Shown: positions 16,820-26,184, counted from the first letter of the stretch. The stretch: 64,000 nt of DNA from Pyrinomonadaceae bacterium (GCA_014380365.1 JACMJZ010000013.1:150054-214053), one strand, 5' to 3'. The notes: generated by a model from the letters alone, not told the origin. Made by a program: numbers and translations.

Positions 16820-18351
16820 GCAAGCTCGCCGGCCAGTTCTTCCGCTCTGGCTAGAAAATCAGGATTCGTCGGCTCGACCAGTCGTCGGTAGATGTCAGCG
16901 CCGTTGCCCAGCTCCCGTCGATTGCTCTTTGCCTCGGCGAGAATCTCCAGGAACCGTTCGCGCGGCGAGGGCATTCTCAACTGATCCATCAGTTCAATAA
17001 CTCGGCAGGCATACTTCAAAACCTGGATCGGTTCGATGCCGGATATATCGTTGAAGAACCAACCGCAGCTGGTAAACATCAAGATGGCGGCGCGTTGCAT
17101 CTCGAGCAGCGTCACTGACCGAACCTTTTCGTCCGGCGAGAGACGATCTTTTCCATGCCGACTAAGAAACTCGTCGCGCGCTTCGCCCCGATTGAGGAGG
17201 AGCTGAACGTAAGCATTGCGTGCGTCCCAAACATCGAGAAACAGAGCGCTGCCGGCACGTTCAAATTCGCGTGCTGCTTCGTCGCGCAGAAAATTCAAGG
17301 CCTCGCGAAGTGGCCCGCGCCACTTCTGGTTCCAGCCCGAGTCGCCTCCCGTGTGACAACCGCAATCGCGAATCCAGCGCGAGACGCCGTGCGCGCAGCT
17401 ACACGCGGTGCCTTCCCCGTCCGCGCCTTTCTTGATTTCGACTTCAAACTCCGGCGGATAGCGATCGAGGTATTCCCCGTAGTTTGTCAGCTGGAATCCG
17501 GCGCGCGGCGCTTCCACTTCCACTGCATGGGCCAGGCAGAGGTCGCCAAACTTGAAGTGGTGACCGTAAGTTTCGCCGTCGATGGCGATGTTGATTAGCG
17601 GTCCGGTTCGTCCTGGCCCTTCTGAAGCGTGTTTGAACATTTGAACCAGCGCTTCACTCGAGCCCAGCGCCTTTTCAAAAGCAATCGCTTGGGCCAACGG
17701 TCCGTCGTAAAAAAATATCGCGATGGAACGTTCAGAACCGTCTCGATGAAAATAGCGGTACGCCCGCGACACGTCGATGCTGCCATCCGCGACTGAATGC
17801 CACGCCTCTCCACCGAGTGATCGACAGCGCTCGGCCTGGCTGGGGGCGAGAATCACGTAGCGAAGTCCTTGCTCAATCAGGACCGACAGCGTTGCGTCGT
17901 CGCAGCCAGTTTCCGGGAGCCATAACGATTCCGGCTCGCGGCCAAACCGATAACGAAAATCCGCGACGCCCCAGAGAACCTGCGTCAGCCGATCGCGTTC
18001 ATTGCAGAGTGGCAGAATCGCGTGACCATACGCCTGCGCGATTGCATTGCCGTGGCCACCACGCTCGCGAACACTCTTCCGATCAGCTTCCCGGATCAGT
18101 TCATAGGTTTCTGGATGTTGGGCCTCCATCCAACTCAGCAAAGTAGGACCAAAGTTGAAACTGATCTTCGCGTAGTTGTTAACCTGGGCGCTATGAACTC
18201 GCGCGTGTGCATTCGCCGCGTAACACTCGGCGGTGATGCGCTCGTTCCAATCGTGGAACGGCAACGCGCTCGGTTCAGCCTCGACCACACCGGTCCATGG
18301 ATTCTCGCGCGGTGGCTGATAGAAGTGCCCGTGAATAATTAGTTGGTTCAT
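16816..18351 (-). CDS. GH57-like protein with DUF3536 region
   Basis: A 511-aa protein with the typical opening MNQLIIHGHFYQPPRENPW and the conserved HDWNERITAECYAANAHAR block of DUF3536-containing GH57-like proteins. The middle has WLPETGCDDATL and FFYDGP, matching the catalytic-site regions of the family. GH57 enzymes act on alpha-glucans such as starch and glycogen. Full family members are usually several hundred residues longer. Here the C-terminal DUF3536 portion is short and ends at RAEELAGELA, so it may be a trimmed form. It overlaps ROK at its 5' end and glgB at its 3' end by 4 bases each, indicating one operon for glucan metabolism. Cytoplasmic, no signal peptide. Confidence 0.85.
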   Translation of the reverse strand: MNQLIIHGHFYQPPRENPWTGVVEAEPSALPFHDWNERITAECYAANAHARVHSAQVNNYAKISFNFGPTLLSWMEAQHPETYELIREADRKSVRERGGHGNAIAQAYGHAILPLCNERDRLTQVLWGVADFRYRFGREPESLWLPETGCDDATLSVLIEQGLRYVILAPSQAERCRSLGGEAWHSVADGSIDVSRAYRYFHRDGSERSIAIFFYDGPLAQAIAFEKALGSSEALVQMFKHASEGPGRTGPLINIAIDGETYGHHFKFGDLCLAHAVEVEAPRAGFQLTNYGEYLDRYPPEFEVEIKKGADGEGTACSCAHGVSRWIRDCGCHTGGDSGWNQKWRGPLREALNFLRDEAAREFERAGSALFLDVWDARNAYVQLLLNRGEARDEFLSRHGKDRLSPDEKVRSVTLLEMQRAAILMFTSCGWFFNDISGIEPIQVLKYACRVIELMDQLRMPSPRERFLEILAEAKSNRRELGNGADIYRRLVEPTNPDFLARAEELAGELA

Positions 18352-19385
18352 CTATTTTGCTGTGTGGCCCACCAGGCCAGATGCGCCGCACCAAGCAGTC
18401 CGGCATCGTCGCCGCATTCAGCATGCACTATATTCACTTGCGCCGCGGGCTCAGGGAAACTGCGGTTGCGCACTTCAGCGTGCATAGTTTCGGCAAACAA
18501 CTCCCAAGCAGCAGCCGCGCCACCGCCGATGATGATTATCTCCGGGTTGATAATATTGATTAGGCTCGCCAAGCCAGCGCCTAGATAGATTCCCATCACT
18601 CTAAACACTTCGAGAGCGAGCCCATCTCCCGCAATCCCGGCGCGGTAGATTGTCTCCGCCGTTAAATCCGCTGCGGCTGCTAATGAAGACTGCGGATAAG
18701 CCGGAAGCCGTTCGCGCGTTAGCCGGACGATCGCAGTTGCCGAAGCATACACTTCCAAACAACCATGACTGCCGCAGGGACACTTCACGCCGCCGAACGG
18801 ATTCACCGATAGATGTCCAACTTCGGCCGCCGAGCCGTCGTGGCCCCGCCACAACTTCCCATCAAGAATAATTCCGCCGCCGACTCCCGTGCCCAGAGTG
18901 AGGCAAACAATGGTGCGCGAACCGCGTCCTGCACCCTGCCACATCTCGCCCACGGCAGCGGCGTTCGCATCATTCTCGATCGTGACCGGTAGGTGTAACT
19001 TCGCAGCCAGGAGCTCGCGCAGTGGTAGTCCGTTGAGACCGGAAATGTTTGGTGCGCGACCGACGGAACCGTCCTGAACGTTGCCCGGAACTACCACCGC
19101 CACCGCACGCACATCCGCCAAGTCAAGCGCAACCAAACGCCGGCACTCGCTAACTGCGCTGACAATCGCACGCACGAGGGCCGACGAATCTGCGTCGCGC
19201 GGGGTGGCAAGCTTGAAACGATGATGGATAGCGGCTGTCTCATCGACCGCGGCGCCGCGCAGATGCGTCCCTCCGAGGTCAACAGCAATCACAACGGCGC
19301 GCTCAGTAACCGTTGTGATGACAGAAAAGCCTTTAGTTTCACTTCGGCTTTGATCGAACTCTGCAGACATGGGTCGATTATCCAT
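18348..19385 (-). CDS. ROK family sugar kinase (glucokinase-like)
   Basis: A 345-aa ROK protein without an N-terminal helix-turn-helix, so a kinase rather than a repressor. The ATP loop VDLGGTHLRGAAVDE is at about residues 36-50. The sugar-binding GTGVGGGIILDGKLWRG and the EVGHLSVNPFGG segment follow, then the zinc site CPCGSHGCLE that marks the ROK family. It probably phosphorylates glucose or a related hexose set free by the neighbouring glucan enzymes. ATG 19385 gives a roughly 30-residue leader before the first strand. An internal start would shorten it. Its 3' end overlaps the GH57 gene by 4 bases, so it is translationally coupled in the glgB unit. Confidence 0.9.
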   Translation of the reverse strand: MDNRPMSAEFDQSRSETKGFSVITTVTERAVVIAVDLGGTHLRGAAVDETAAIHHRFKLATPRDADSSALVRAIVSAVSECRRLVALDLADVRAVAVVVPGNVQDGSVGRAPNISGLNGLPLRELLAAKLHLPVTIENDANAAAVGEMWQGAGRGSRTIVCLTLGTGVGGGIILDGKLWRGHDGSAAEVGHLSVNPFGGVKCPCGSHGCLEVYASATAIVRLTRERLPAYPQSSLAAAADLTAETIYRAGIAGDGLALEVFRVMGIYLGAGLASLINIINPEIIIIGGGAAAAWELFAETMHAEVRNRSFPEPAAQVNIVHAECGDDAGLLGAAHLAWWATQQNR

Positions 19386-19475
19386 GAATGGAAAAGCTCG
19401 GCAAGCGGCGGGTTCTTATCAGCAAGAGTTTTGTGACCGTTTCCTGCTCCCGGGGAAGTAGCCCGACCGTGAGCC

Positions 19476-19577
19476 CGGGGCAGTAGCCCGACCGTGAGGG
19501 AGGGCGTGTTCGGTCACTAGAGGCGAAGAGTCAAGCAGATGTCACGCCCTACCTGACGGTCGGGCCACTGCCCCGGA
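19476..19577. repeat. 102-bp element with about 34-bp inverted ends
   Basis: The left arm starts CCGGGGCAGTAGCCCGACCG (19476-19509) and the right arm ends GGTCGGGCCACTGCCCCGG (19544-19577), nearly perfect reverse complements. A partial extra left arm lies at 19451-19475. The core AGCCCGACCGT-GAGGGAGGGC recurs, with changes, inside the ATP-grasp gene near 38.05 kb and at about 34.43 kb. It fills the gap between the ROK and xylH genes. Confidence 0.8.
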
Positions 19578-19579
19578 TT

Positions 19580-20833
19580 CTAAGCGCGCTTCCTTCCCGC
19601 CATATCCAAACCAACTGCCGCCACCAAAATCGCGCCCTTGATAATCATTTGCGAGTAAGGCTCAACCCTCATCAAAGACATGCCATTGTCCAGACTAGAC
19701 ATAATCAGCGCCCCCAGAATCGCGCCGAAGACAGTGCCACGGCCGCCCATCAAACTTGTACCGCCAATGACGCAAGCTGCAATGGCGTCGAGCTCGAGTA
19801 GTTGTCCGGCATCAGGCGACGCGCTCCCGACCCGCGCGGTATAGATGATCGATGCCAGGCCGGCTAGTCCCCCCATGATGCAGAAGACGGCGAGAATATG
19901 CTTGCGTATGTTTATTCCCGAAAGGCGCGCGGCGTCGGGATTGCCGCCGATAGCATAAAGGTAGCGGCCAAACGTCGTGTTCTGGGTCAGGAATGCGCCT
20001 GCAAGCGCAATGGCAAGGAAGATGATGACAGGGACTGGAATTCCGGCCTTCACCCCTGGCGCGAGTTCGTAAGAATTCATCATGAAGATGAACCCCACGA
20101 CGACCGCGATCGGCGCTAACACACGGGCGAGCGTCACGCCGAGGGAGACAGCGCCAAGTCCATGACGTCGGCGCGCACGGTTGCGCGAGAGTGTCATGAA
20201 GATGATCAGCGCGATGGCGATCGCTGCGATAGTCCAACCAACTGTCGGCCCCACATAGTCCTGGCCAATCGATTTGAAAGCCGGGATCCGTATGGGAATT
20301 GTTTCGCCTCGGCTCAAGCCGAGAATCACGCCGCGCCATGCAAGCAAACCTCCAAGCGTGACAATAAACGCAGGGATGTTTAGATAGGCGGCGAGCCCTC
20401 CCTGAAAGGCACCGATCGCCAGCGCGACGCCGATACCAGCGGACAACGATGGCCCGAGCCCCCAGCCCATCCATCCCTGCGCGATAGCGGCAATGCCTCC
20501 GGCGAGTCCCACAATCGAACCGATTGAGAGGTCGATCTGGCCCGTGATGATCACCATCAGCATTCCCACCGCCAGCACGCCGGTGACTGCGGTTTGGCGC
20601 ATGAGGTTGGAAAAGTTTCGCGGGTCGAGGAAGATTTGATTGTCTGTCGAGTAATGAAAATAGACCCAGATGGCCACGAGCGCGAAGACCATCGTGTAGG
20701 CCCGCAGCAGTTCGGTAGGGATTTTGAATCTGCCGATCCGGGTCCGCGGCATTAGTTCAGCAGGTTCTGAAATCACAAGATCTGAAGTTGCAGGTGGACG
20801 ATCGGCTTTTGGCGAATTTGCGGAGTCGTTCAT
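19580..20833 (-). CDS. xylH: Xylose-type ABC transporter permease
   Basis: A 417-aa inner-membrane permease of the ribose/xylose (CUT2) ABC family. A 45-residue cytoplasmic N-terminus precedes about ten membrane segments. The conserved GVLAVGMLMVIITGQIDLSIGS (taken to about residue 110) and the IMGGLAGLASIIYTARVGSA and CVIGGTSLMGGRGTVFGAILGAL blocks are characteristic. The length fits XylH rather than the shorter RbsC. It works with XylG and XylF upstream to import a pentose or related sugar. No xylose isomerase or xylulokinase is in the window, so the true substrate could differ. It is separated from xylG by a 196-base gap holding an inverted repeat element. Confidence 0.9.
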   Translation of the reverse strand: MNDSANSPKADRPPATSDLVISEPAELMPRTRIGRFKIPTELLRAYTMVFALVAIWVYFHYSTDNQIFLDPRNFSNLMRQTAVTGVLAVGMLMVIITGQIDLSIGSIVGLAGGIAAIAQGWMGWGLGPSLSAGIGVALAIGAFQGGLAAYLNIPAFIVTLGGLLAWRGVILGLSRGETIPIRIPAFKSIGQDYVGPTVGWTIAAIAIALIIFMTLSRNRARRRHGLGAVSLGVTLARVLAPIAVVVGFIFMMNSYELAPGVKAGIPVPVIIFLAIALAGAFLTQNTTFGRYLYAIGGNPDAARLSGINIRKHILAVFCIMGGLAGLASIIYTARVGSASPDAGQLLELDAIAACVIGGTSLMGGRGTVFGAILGALIMSSLDNGMSLMRVEPYSQMIIKGAILVAAVGLDMAGRKRA

Positions 20834-20882
20834 TCAAACCTCACGAGCCAGAACAATCATGCCGACGCTAAAAGCATCGCTG

Positions 20883-21029
20883 CGCTGGGAGCGCAGGCAT
20901 CTTTACGCTGGGAGCGCAGGCATCCTGCCTGCAACCCGCGACGCCATCACTCAACAACGGGTGACTCGTCGGCTCCCGACAACTATGGAAACGCGAGTTG
21001 AGGCAGACAGGATGTCTGCGCTCCCAGCG
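20883..21029. repeat. Inverted-repeat element, GGGAGCGCAGGCAT type
   Basis: Two direct left units (20883-20900 and 20906-20934, core CGCTGGGAGCGCAGGCAT, the second followed by CCTGCCTGC) face an inverted unit at 21002-21029 (GGCAGACAGGATGTCTGCGC and CTCCCAGCG). Relatives are at 31821-31947, 32997-33065 and 63769-63796. It runs up to the last base before the xylG stop codon. Confidence 0.85.
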
Positions 21030-22595
21030 TTAAGCAGCCTGTTGCACTTGTCCGGTTGCGCACGCCATCACGGCTTCGGGTGTCGCTGTTGCGCGCGTAA
21101 ACTCGCCGGTCGCACGGCCCTCGTGCAGCACCAGAACTCGATCCGAGAGCCCCAGCACTTCGGGCAGCTCTGACGAGACCAGCACAATCGCCAACCCTGC
21201 ACGCGCCAGTTTATTGATCTGCGCATAGATTTCCTGTTTCGCGCCCACGTCAATCCCGCGAGTCGGTTCATCCAGAAACAGCACGCTTGGGTTAGTCAAC
21301 AACCATTTCGCGAGCACTACCTTCTGTTGGTTTCCGCCAGACAATGTTCCAGTTATCGTCAGAATGGATCGCGCCTTGACGCGCAACTCCTTCATCGCAC
21401 CCTCGCTCGCGGCGGCCTCCGCGTCCACATTCGTCACAAAGCGCCCCGAGATACGACGCAACCCGGCCAGCGTCATGTTATTGAGCACCGTCTGGTCAAG
21501 CAGGAGTCCAAAGCGTTTGCGATCTTCGGTAACAAAACCGATGCCCTGTTTGATAGCACCGGCTGGACTCCTAACGTCCAAACTCCTGCCGTTGATTTTG
21601 ATCTTGCCGGTAACGGCTCCGTCGTGTGCTCCGAAAATCGCCATCAATAGATCACTGCGGCCGGCGCCCATCAACCCGGCAATTCCCAACACCTCGCCAC
21701 GCCGCACGGAGAAACTGACGTTGTCCACAAGAACCTTTCTTGTGACTACCGGATCCTTTACGGACACGTTCTGCACCTCGAGGACAACTTCGCTTTCAGC
21801 ATGATCCGCAGCTGTCGCGGCTCCGGGGAAGATGTTACCCACTTCGCGTCCAACCATCCGCGCGATCACACTGGTCTCGTTCCACTCCGCGGTCGGATTA
21901 ACGCCCACCGTTTTGCCGTCGCGCAGGACAGTAATGCGGTCGCTGATCTGAAACACTTCGTTCAGCTTGTGAGAAATGTAGATCATGCCGGCGCCGCGTG
22001 CTCTGAGTTTGTTAAGGATGTGAAAGAGCGACTCAACTTCAGTCTGGGTGAGTGCGGCGGTGGGCTCGTCAAGCACCAGAATTCGTGCTTCGTGAGAAAG
22101 CGCTTTGGCAATTTCAACTAACTGCTGTTGGCCGATACCCAGGTTTCGAACTGGTGTGCGCGGATCGATTGAAAGATGAAGATCGTCGAGCAGACGGTGC
22201 GCGCGACGGTAAAGTTCTTCCCAGCGAATGACGCCCCACGTGCGAGGCTCGCGCCCCAGGAAAATGTTCTCGCCCACCGTCATCTCTTTGACGAGTGACA
22301 GTTCCTGGTAAATCACTGCGATTCCCAACTTCTCAGCTTCGCGAATGCCGGCAAAGCGCTTCTCGTTTCCGTCAATCAGAATCTCGCCGCCGTATTCCGG
22401 GAAGGGATACACGCCGGCAAGAACCTTTATCAGGGTAGATTTCCCGGCGCCGTTCTCGCCAACCAGAGCGTGGATCTCGCCCGGATGAAGATCGAAACTA
22501 ACTCCACCCAGAGCACGAACTCCGGGAAAATCCTTGGTGATGTCGCGCATCTCCAAGAGTCTCGAGTTTCGAGTTTCGGGTTTCGAGTTTGTCAT
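21030..22595 (-). CDS. xylG: Xylose-type ABC transporter ATP-binding protein
   Basis: A 521-aa protein with two ABC ATPase halves, as usual for CUT2 sugar importers. The first half has Walker A GENGAGKST and signature LGIGQQQLVEIA. The second has a degenerate Walker A, GLMGAGRSD, lacking the Lys, and signature LSGGNQQKV. This asymmetry is normal for the family. It powers XylH. The first 15 residues (TNSKPETRNSRLLE) are encoded by the AACTCGAAACCC-type repeat lying across the start, so the ancestral start may be nearer MRDITKDFPGV (residue 16), or the repeat has supplied a new leader. xylF lies 99 bases upstream on the same strand. Confidence 0.93.
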   Translation of the reverse strand: MTNSKPETRNSRLLEMRDITKDFPGVRALGGVSFDLHPGEIHALVGENGAGKSTLIKVLAGVYPFPEYGGEILIDGNEKRFAGIREAEKLGIAVIYQELSLVKEMTVGENIFLGREPRTWGVIRWEELYRRAHRLLDDLHLSIDPRTPVRNLGIGQQQLVEIAKALSHEARILVLDEPTAALTQTEVESLFHILNKLRARGAGMIYISHKLNEVFQISDRITVLRDGKTVGVNPTAEWNETSVIARMVGREVGNIFPGAATAADHAESEVVLEVQNVSVKDPVVTRKVLVDNVSFSVRRGEVLGIAGLMGAGRSDLLMAIFGAHDGAVTGKIKINGRSLDVRSPAGAIKQGIGFVTEDRKRFGLLLDQTVLNNMTLAGLRRISGRFVTNVDAEAAASEGAMKELRVKARSILTITGTLSGGNQQKVVLAKWLLTNPSVLFLDEPTRGIDVGAKQEIYAQINKLARAGLAIVLVSSELPEVLGLSDRVLVLHEGRATGEFTRATATPEAVMACATGQVQQAA

Positions 22596-22700
22596 GCAAC
22601 AGTCGCTTAGATGATGCTGGGCTTTGCCCTGCGGTTAGAGATGGTTCGTCGCTTCATCGAAAACTCGAAACTTGAAACCCGAAACTCGAAACTACTATTC
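22553..22700. repeat. Inverted AACTCGAAAC repeat around the xylG start
   Basis: Plus-strand GAGTTTCGAGTTTCGGGTTT (from about 22565) is mirrored by a run of AACTCGAAACTTGAAACCCG from about 22660 to 22700. The left half codes for the xylG leader peptide and the right half ends at the xylF stop codon. It is a short-period repeat arranged as a large hairpin within the transporter operon. Confidence 0.7.
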
Positions 22701-23792
22701 CTTCGGGCACTTCTCCGGTGGCAAGCCGGCGCAAATCTCTTCAAGCTTGCGGTAGCCGTCTTTAACCACCGTACTCAAGAGAGTGTTCCGGTCGACCGCC
22801 ACGGGCTCCAGCAGTATCGCCGGAACTTTCTTAAATCCATTGTCGATGGTTTCCGTCGTTTCCACCTTCTCACCACGCGCCAATTTTACCGCCGCGTCCA
22901 TGGCGCCATAAGCCAGCGGCTGAAGCGATTTGTAAACCGTCATGGTCTGTTTGCCTTCCACGATTAGTCTGAGCGAAGCGAGGTCAGCGTCCTGTCCCGA
23001 TACCAGAACTTTTCCGGTAAGTCCCTGAGCGTCCAACGCCTGTACCGCCCCGCGCGCCGTCCCATCGTTCGAGCACACCACCGCATCCACCTGATTGTTC
23101 GACTGCGTCAGAGCATTCTCGACAATGTTCAGCGCCGCACTTGCCTGCCATTCCTTTGCGTACTGATCGGCGACTATTTTAACGTCGCCGCGCTCAACCG
23201 CTGGTTTGAGAATATTCATCTGACCTTCATGTAACAGGATCGCGTTGTTGTCAGTCGGTGAGCCGCCCACAATCACAAAGTTCGCCGGCTTCTTGTTGAC
23301 GTGATCGAGCAGATACTTCGCTTGCATCTCGCCCATCTTCACGACCTGGTGGGAGATGTAGAGATCGACATCCGCGTTCTTGATAAGGCGATCGTAAGCA
23401 ATAACGGGAACGCCCTGCCGATGTGCTGACTCGACGATCGACGCGGCGATTTCGCTGTTGTGCGGGGCCACCACCAGGACATCAACGCCCTGAGTCAACA
23501 TATTCTCCGCCTGCTTTATTTGTTCGCTGTCGCTTCCGTTCGCAACCTGGACGTTCAGTTGCACGCCAATTTCCTTCGCGCGTTTTTCAAACAAGTCCTT
23601 ATCGCGCTGCCAACGCTCTTCTTTCAGGGTGTCCATCGAAAAACCTATCTTGATCGGATCGTTCGGACCTTTTTTGGTCCTTGGTCCGCCGTTGGCTGCG
23701 CTGTTATTGGCTGGTTGAGTTCCGGAAACGCAGGCACTGGCAAGAGCCAGCAGGAGTATTAGACAGAGAGTCAGCGCTTTCGTGTATCGCAT
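22695..23792 (-). CDS. xylF: Xylose-type ABC transporter substrate-binding lipoprotein
   Basis: A 365-aa periplasmic sugar-binding protein of the D-xylose/ribose type (Peripla_BP_4). A lipoprotein signal ends at Cys21 (LALASAC), so the mature protein is lipid anchored. Two alpha/beta lobes follow, with conserved IKIGFSMDTLKEERWQRD, AENMLTQGVDVLVVAP and VVCSNDGTARGAVQALDAQG segments, the last being the hinge and ligand region of XylF. It delivers the sugar to XylGH, which follow on the same strand. A 286-base repeat-containing gap separates its start from the malQ stop upstream. Confidence 0.92.
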   Translation of the reverse strand: MRYTKALTLCLILLLALASACVSGTQPANNSAANGGPRTKKGPNDPIKIGFSMDTLKEERWQRDKDLFEKRAKEIGVQLNVQVANGSDSEQIKQAENMLTQGVDVLVVAPHNSEIAASIVESAHRQGVPVIAYDRLIKNADVDLYISHQVVKMGEMQAKYLLDHVNKKPANFVIVGGSPTDNNAILLHEGQMNILKPAVERGDVKIVADQYAKEWQASAALNIVENALTQSNNQVDAVVCSNDGTARGAVQALDAQGLTGKVLVSGQDADLASLRLIVEGKQTMTVYKSLQPLAYGAMDAAVKLARGEKVETTETIDNGFKKVPAILLEPVAVDRNTLLSTVVKDGYRKLEEICAGLPPEKCPKE

Positions 23793-23949
23793 TCAGGTGT
23801 GCCCCTTTTGGTTTTCGTTTTTTTTATTGGCGGGCGCGAAGCTTATCAGAGGCCCGCGCTCCAACGCTATTCATTTGTGAACTATGATCAGTCTCGGTTT
23901 CATTCACACCGCACTTCAGTGCGGTGACCAGTACCGGTTTGATTCTGGG

Positions 23950-23991
23950 AACCGTTTCAACGGTTTCACACTGTAAACCGTTGAAACGGTT
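23950..23991. repeat. Perfect 17-bp hairpin (GAAACGGTT arms)
   Basis: The left arm AACCGTTTCAACGGTTT (23950-23966) and the right arm AAACCGTTGAAACGGTT (23975-23991) are exact reverse complements across an 8-base loop, and each arm is itself nearly palindromic. A smaller hairpin, CCGCACTTCAGTGCGG, precedes it near 23910. It lies between malQ and xylF and could end malQ transcription or be another REP family. Confidence 0.8.
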
Positions 23992-24078
23992 TTGGAATCA
24001 ATTGAACAGCCCGCTCCACCTGGCTGAAGCCAGCTGTTAATGATATGCGTCGATTTCAAACCAACCGAGCGCCGATCG

Positions 24079-25656
24079 TCACTCGTTGTCTTCGCCCCAG
24101 ACGTCAGGAAACCCTCGTCCGTGCAACCAAGACGCGTCTCTCAGTCGCCGGGCCAACTGTTCAGTCAGATCATGTTTTCGGTAACGCCACGACCAGTTGC
24201 CTTCGGCGCTATTTGGCAAATTCATACGCGCTCCGGTCCCCAACCCCAGCACGTCTTGCAACGGAACGATTGCCGAGTTTGCCGCCGAGGCAAGCACGGC
24301 GCTAATAAAGTCCCAATGAATTTCCTTGCCATCGGATTTGAGATACTCCAAACAGAATTCTTTTTCGGGCGTCACATCCTCGGCATTTCGTTGTTCCTCA
24401 ACCTTGATCTCGTCTGATTCCTTTGCTTCTCCCGCGGAATCGAACCAACCCACAGCCGTGTCATTGTCGTGAGTGCCTGTGTAGGCGACAGTGTTTTCCG
24501 GATAGTTGTGGGGTAGGTGAATGTTCTCAAGATCGCCGCTGAAGCCAAACTGCAGCACGCGCATGCCGGGAAAACCAAACGCGTCGCGTAAAGCGTCGAC
24601 CTCCGGCGTGATGACGCCTAAATCCTCGGCGATGAGCGGGAGTTCTCCGAGTGTACGCTCAAACTCGCGAAACAGTTTTTCACCCGGCCCCGCTACCCAC
24701 GCACCGCGCTCGGCCGTTTCCCGGCCAGCCGGGATTTCCCATGCGGCTACGAACCCTCGAAAGTGATCCATACGCACCGCATCAAAAAGCTCGAGCGTCG
24801 ACGCCATTCGCTTCAGCCACCATGAGTATCTCTGCGCCTCCATTCTCTCCCAGTTGTAAACCGGGTTGCCCCAGAGCTGGCCTGTCTCGCTGAAGTAATC
24901 CGGTGGCACACCGGCAACGACCGTGGGGCGCAGCTCGCTGTCAAGCTTAAACTCATCCGGGTTTGCCCAAACATCGGCGGAGTCGTGTGCGACAAAGATC
25001 GGGAGGTCGCCGATTATTTTGATTCCACGTTCATTGCAGTATTTCTTTAGTGCGAACCACTGCCGGAAGAAAATAAACTGGTAGAACTGCTGCGCTTCGA
25101 TCTTCTCTCTTAGGCGAACGCCTTCGCTGGCAATCGCGGCGGCGTCGCGGCGCGCGAGTTCAGGCTCCCAGTCGGCCCAACCTGCCTCGCCGCGACTTTC
25201 CTTTAGTGCGCGGAACAAGGCGTAGTCGTTGAGCCAGGAGGCGTTGCGCTCGCAAAACGCTGCAAATTCATTCTGAAGTACAGCGTCATCTATCCGTTTG
25301 AAATTCCTATATGCTTTTCGCATCAGGTGGTCTTTGAATTTCTGCACTGCCTCAAAGTCGATGCGGTCTTCCGAGAAAACAGGCGCACCATCGAGGTCAA
25401 TTTGTTGCAGCAACTTCTCATCAACTAACTCTTCCGGGCTGATTAGCAGCGTGTTGCCGGCGAAGGCGGAGTAGGAAGAATACGGAGAATTACCGTATCC
25501 GGTCGGGCCAACCGGCAATAGCTGCCAGACGCTCTGTCCACTGGAAATCAGGAAGTCGACGAAGGAATAGGCCTCCGGGCCGAGGTCTCCAATGCCGAAA
25601 GGTCCGGGCAAGGATGTTGGATGTAATAGAATGCCGCTCGCTCTCGAAGTAATCAT
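24079..25656 (-). CDS. malQ: 4-alpha-glucanotransferase (amylomaltase)
   Basis: A 525-aa GH77 enzyme that transfers alpha-1,4-glucan segments between chains. It has the family opening RASGILLHPTSLPGPFGIGD and the substrate loop GYGNSPYSSYSAFAGN near residue 55. The barrel motifs are VRMDHFRGF (nucleophile Asp), IAEDLGVITPEVD (acid/base Glu) and YTGTHDNDTAVGW (third Asp), all intact. It is cytoplasmic and of normal length. Together with GlgB and the GH57 protein it indicates glycogen or maltodextrin turnover. It lies upstream of xylF on the same strand but across a repeat-filled 286-base gap, so it may be separately transcribed. Confidence 0.95.
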   Translation of the reverse strand: MITSRASGILLHPTSLPGPFGIGDLGPEAYSFVDFLISSGQSVWQLLPVGPTGYGNSPYSSYSAFAGNTLLISPEELVDEKLLQQIDLDGAPVFSEDRIDFEAVQKFKDHLMRKAYRNFKRIDDAVLQNEFAAFCERNASWLNDYALFRALKESRGEAGWADWEPELARRDAAAIASEGVRLREKIEAQQFYQFIFFRQWFALKKYCNERGIKIIGDLPIFVAHDSADVWANPDEFKLDSELRPTVVAGVPPDYFSETGQLWGNPVYNWERMEAQRYSWWLKRMASTLELFDAVRMDHFRGFVAAWEIPAGRETAERGAWVAGPGEKLFREFERTLGELPLIAEDLGVITPEVDALRDAFGFPGMRVLQFGFSGDLENIHLPHNYPENTVAYTGTHDNDTAVGWFDSAGEAKESDEIKVEEQRNAEDVTPEKEFCLEYLKSDGKEIHWDFISAVLASAANSAIVPLQDVLGLGTGARMNLPNSAEGNWSWRYRKHDLTEQLARRLRDASWLHGRGFPDVWGEDNE

Positions 25657-25698
25657 TCGGCTTCGCTCGAAGGCTCTGTCGTTTGTGCGCAGGTACGG

Positions 25699-25804
25699 AT
25701 GCAGTTTGCCTTTGCGACTCTTTGCGTATACTTTGCGCGCTTCGCGGTTTCGCTGTTTGTTTTACCGCAAAGGTCGCCAAGGACGCGCAAAGGAGCGCAA
25801 AGAA
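25699..25804. repeat. Inverted-repeat element, TTTGCG/CGCAAA type
   Basis: Begins with GATGCAGTTTGCCTTTGCG like the copy at 551-652. Arms of CTTTGCG units and ACCGCAAAGG flank a short loop near 25750-25764. It lies in the intergenic space upstream of malQ, in the same orientation as the first copy. Confidence 0.75.
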
Positions 25805-25932
25805 AACATTCCAATCCAGCAAACTGCAGCAGCTCACCGTCGACCCATTGGATGTAATTTATTCTAGCAGAGCGTATCATCTGTCGCTTAAATCGCAGTT
25901 CTCAACTTAAGACTGAAAACAGAAATGACTAT

Positions 25933-26184
25933 ATGAATATCATCTCAAAGATTTTGATAGCTATTGGACTCTTCATCACCGTCGCCGGTAATTTCGCCAC
26001 GTACTATGGAATTCGCACGGCCGTGAATGGCATGATCGATTCCGCAGCAAGCGGCATCGGCACTATAGCCTGGGGAATGGACTCTGCTTATTTCTATAGC
26101 GTTGTCAGTCTCGTTGGTTGCTTCATTCTGATCGTCGGTCTGGCACTAGCCGCACTAAGCAAGAAGCAACCAAGCAGCATTTGA
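25933..26184 (+). CDS. Small membrane protein, unknown
   Basis: An 83-aa protein with two hydrophobic helices: ISKILIAIGLFITVAGNFAT near the N-terminus and YFYSVVSLVGCFILIVGLAL near the C-terminus. A short Gly/Ala/Ser linker joins them and the chain ends in SKKQPSSI. It is an inner-membrane hairpin protein with no family that I recognise. It starts 33 bases before the potassium-channel gene on the same strand and may be cotranscribed with it. Confidence 0.6.
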   Translation: MNIISKILIAIGLFITVAGNFATYYGIRTAVNGMIDSAASGIGTIAWGMDSAYFYSVVSLVGCFILIVGLALAALSKKQPSSI

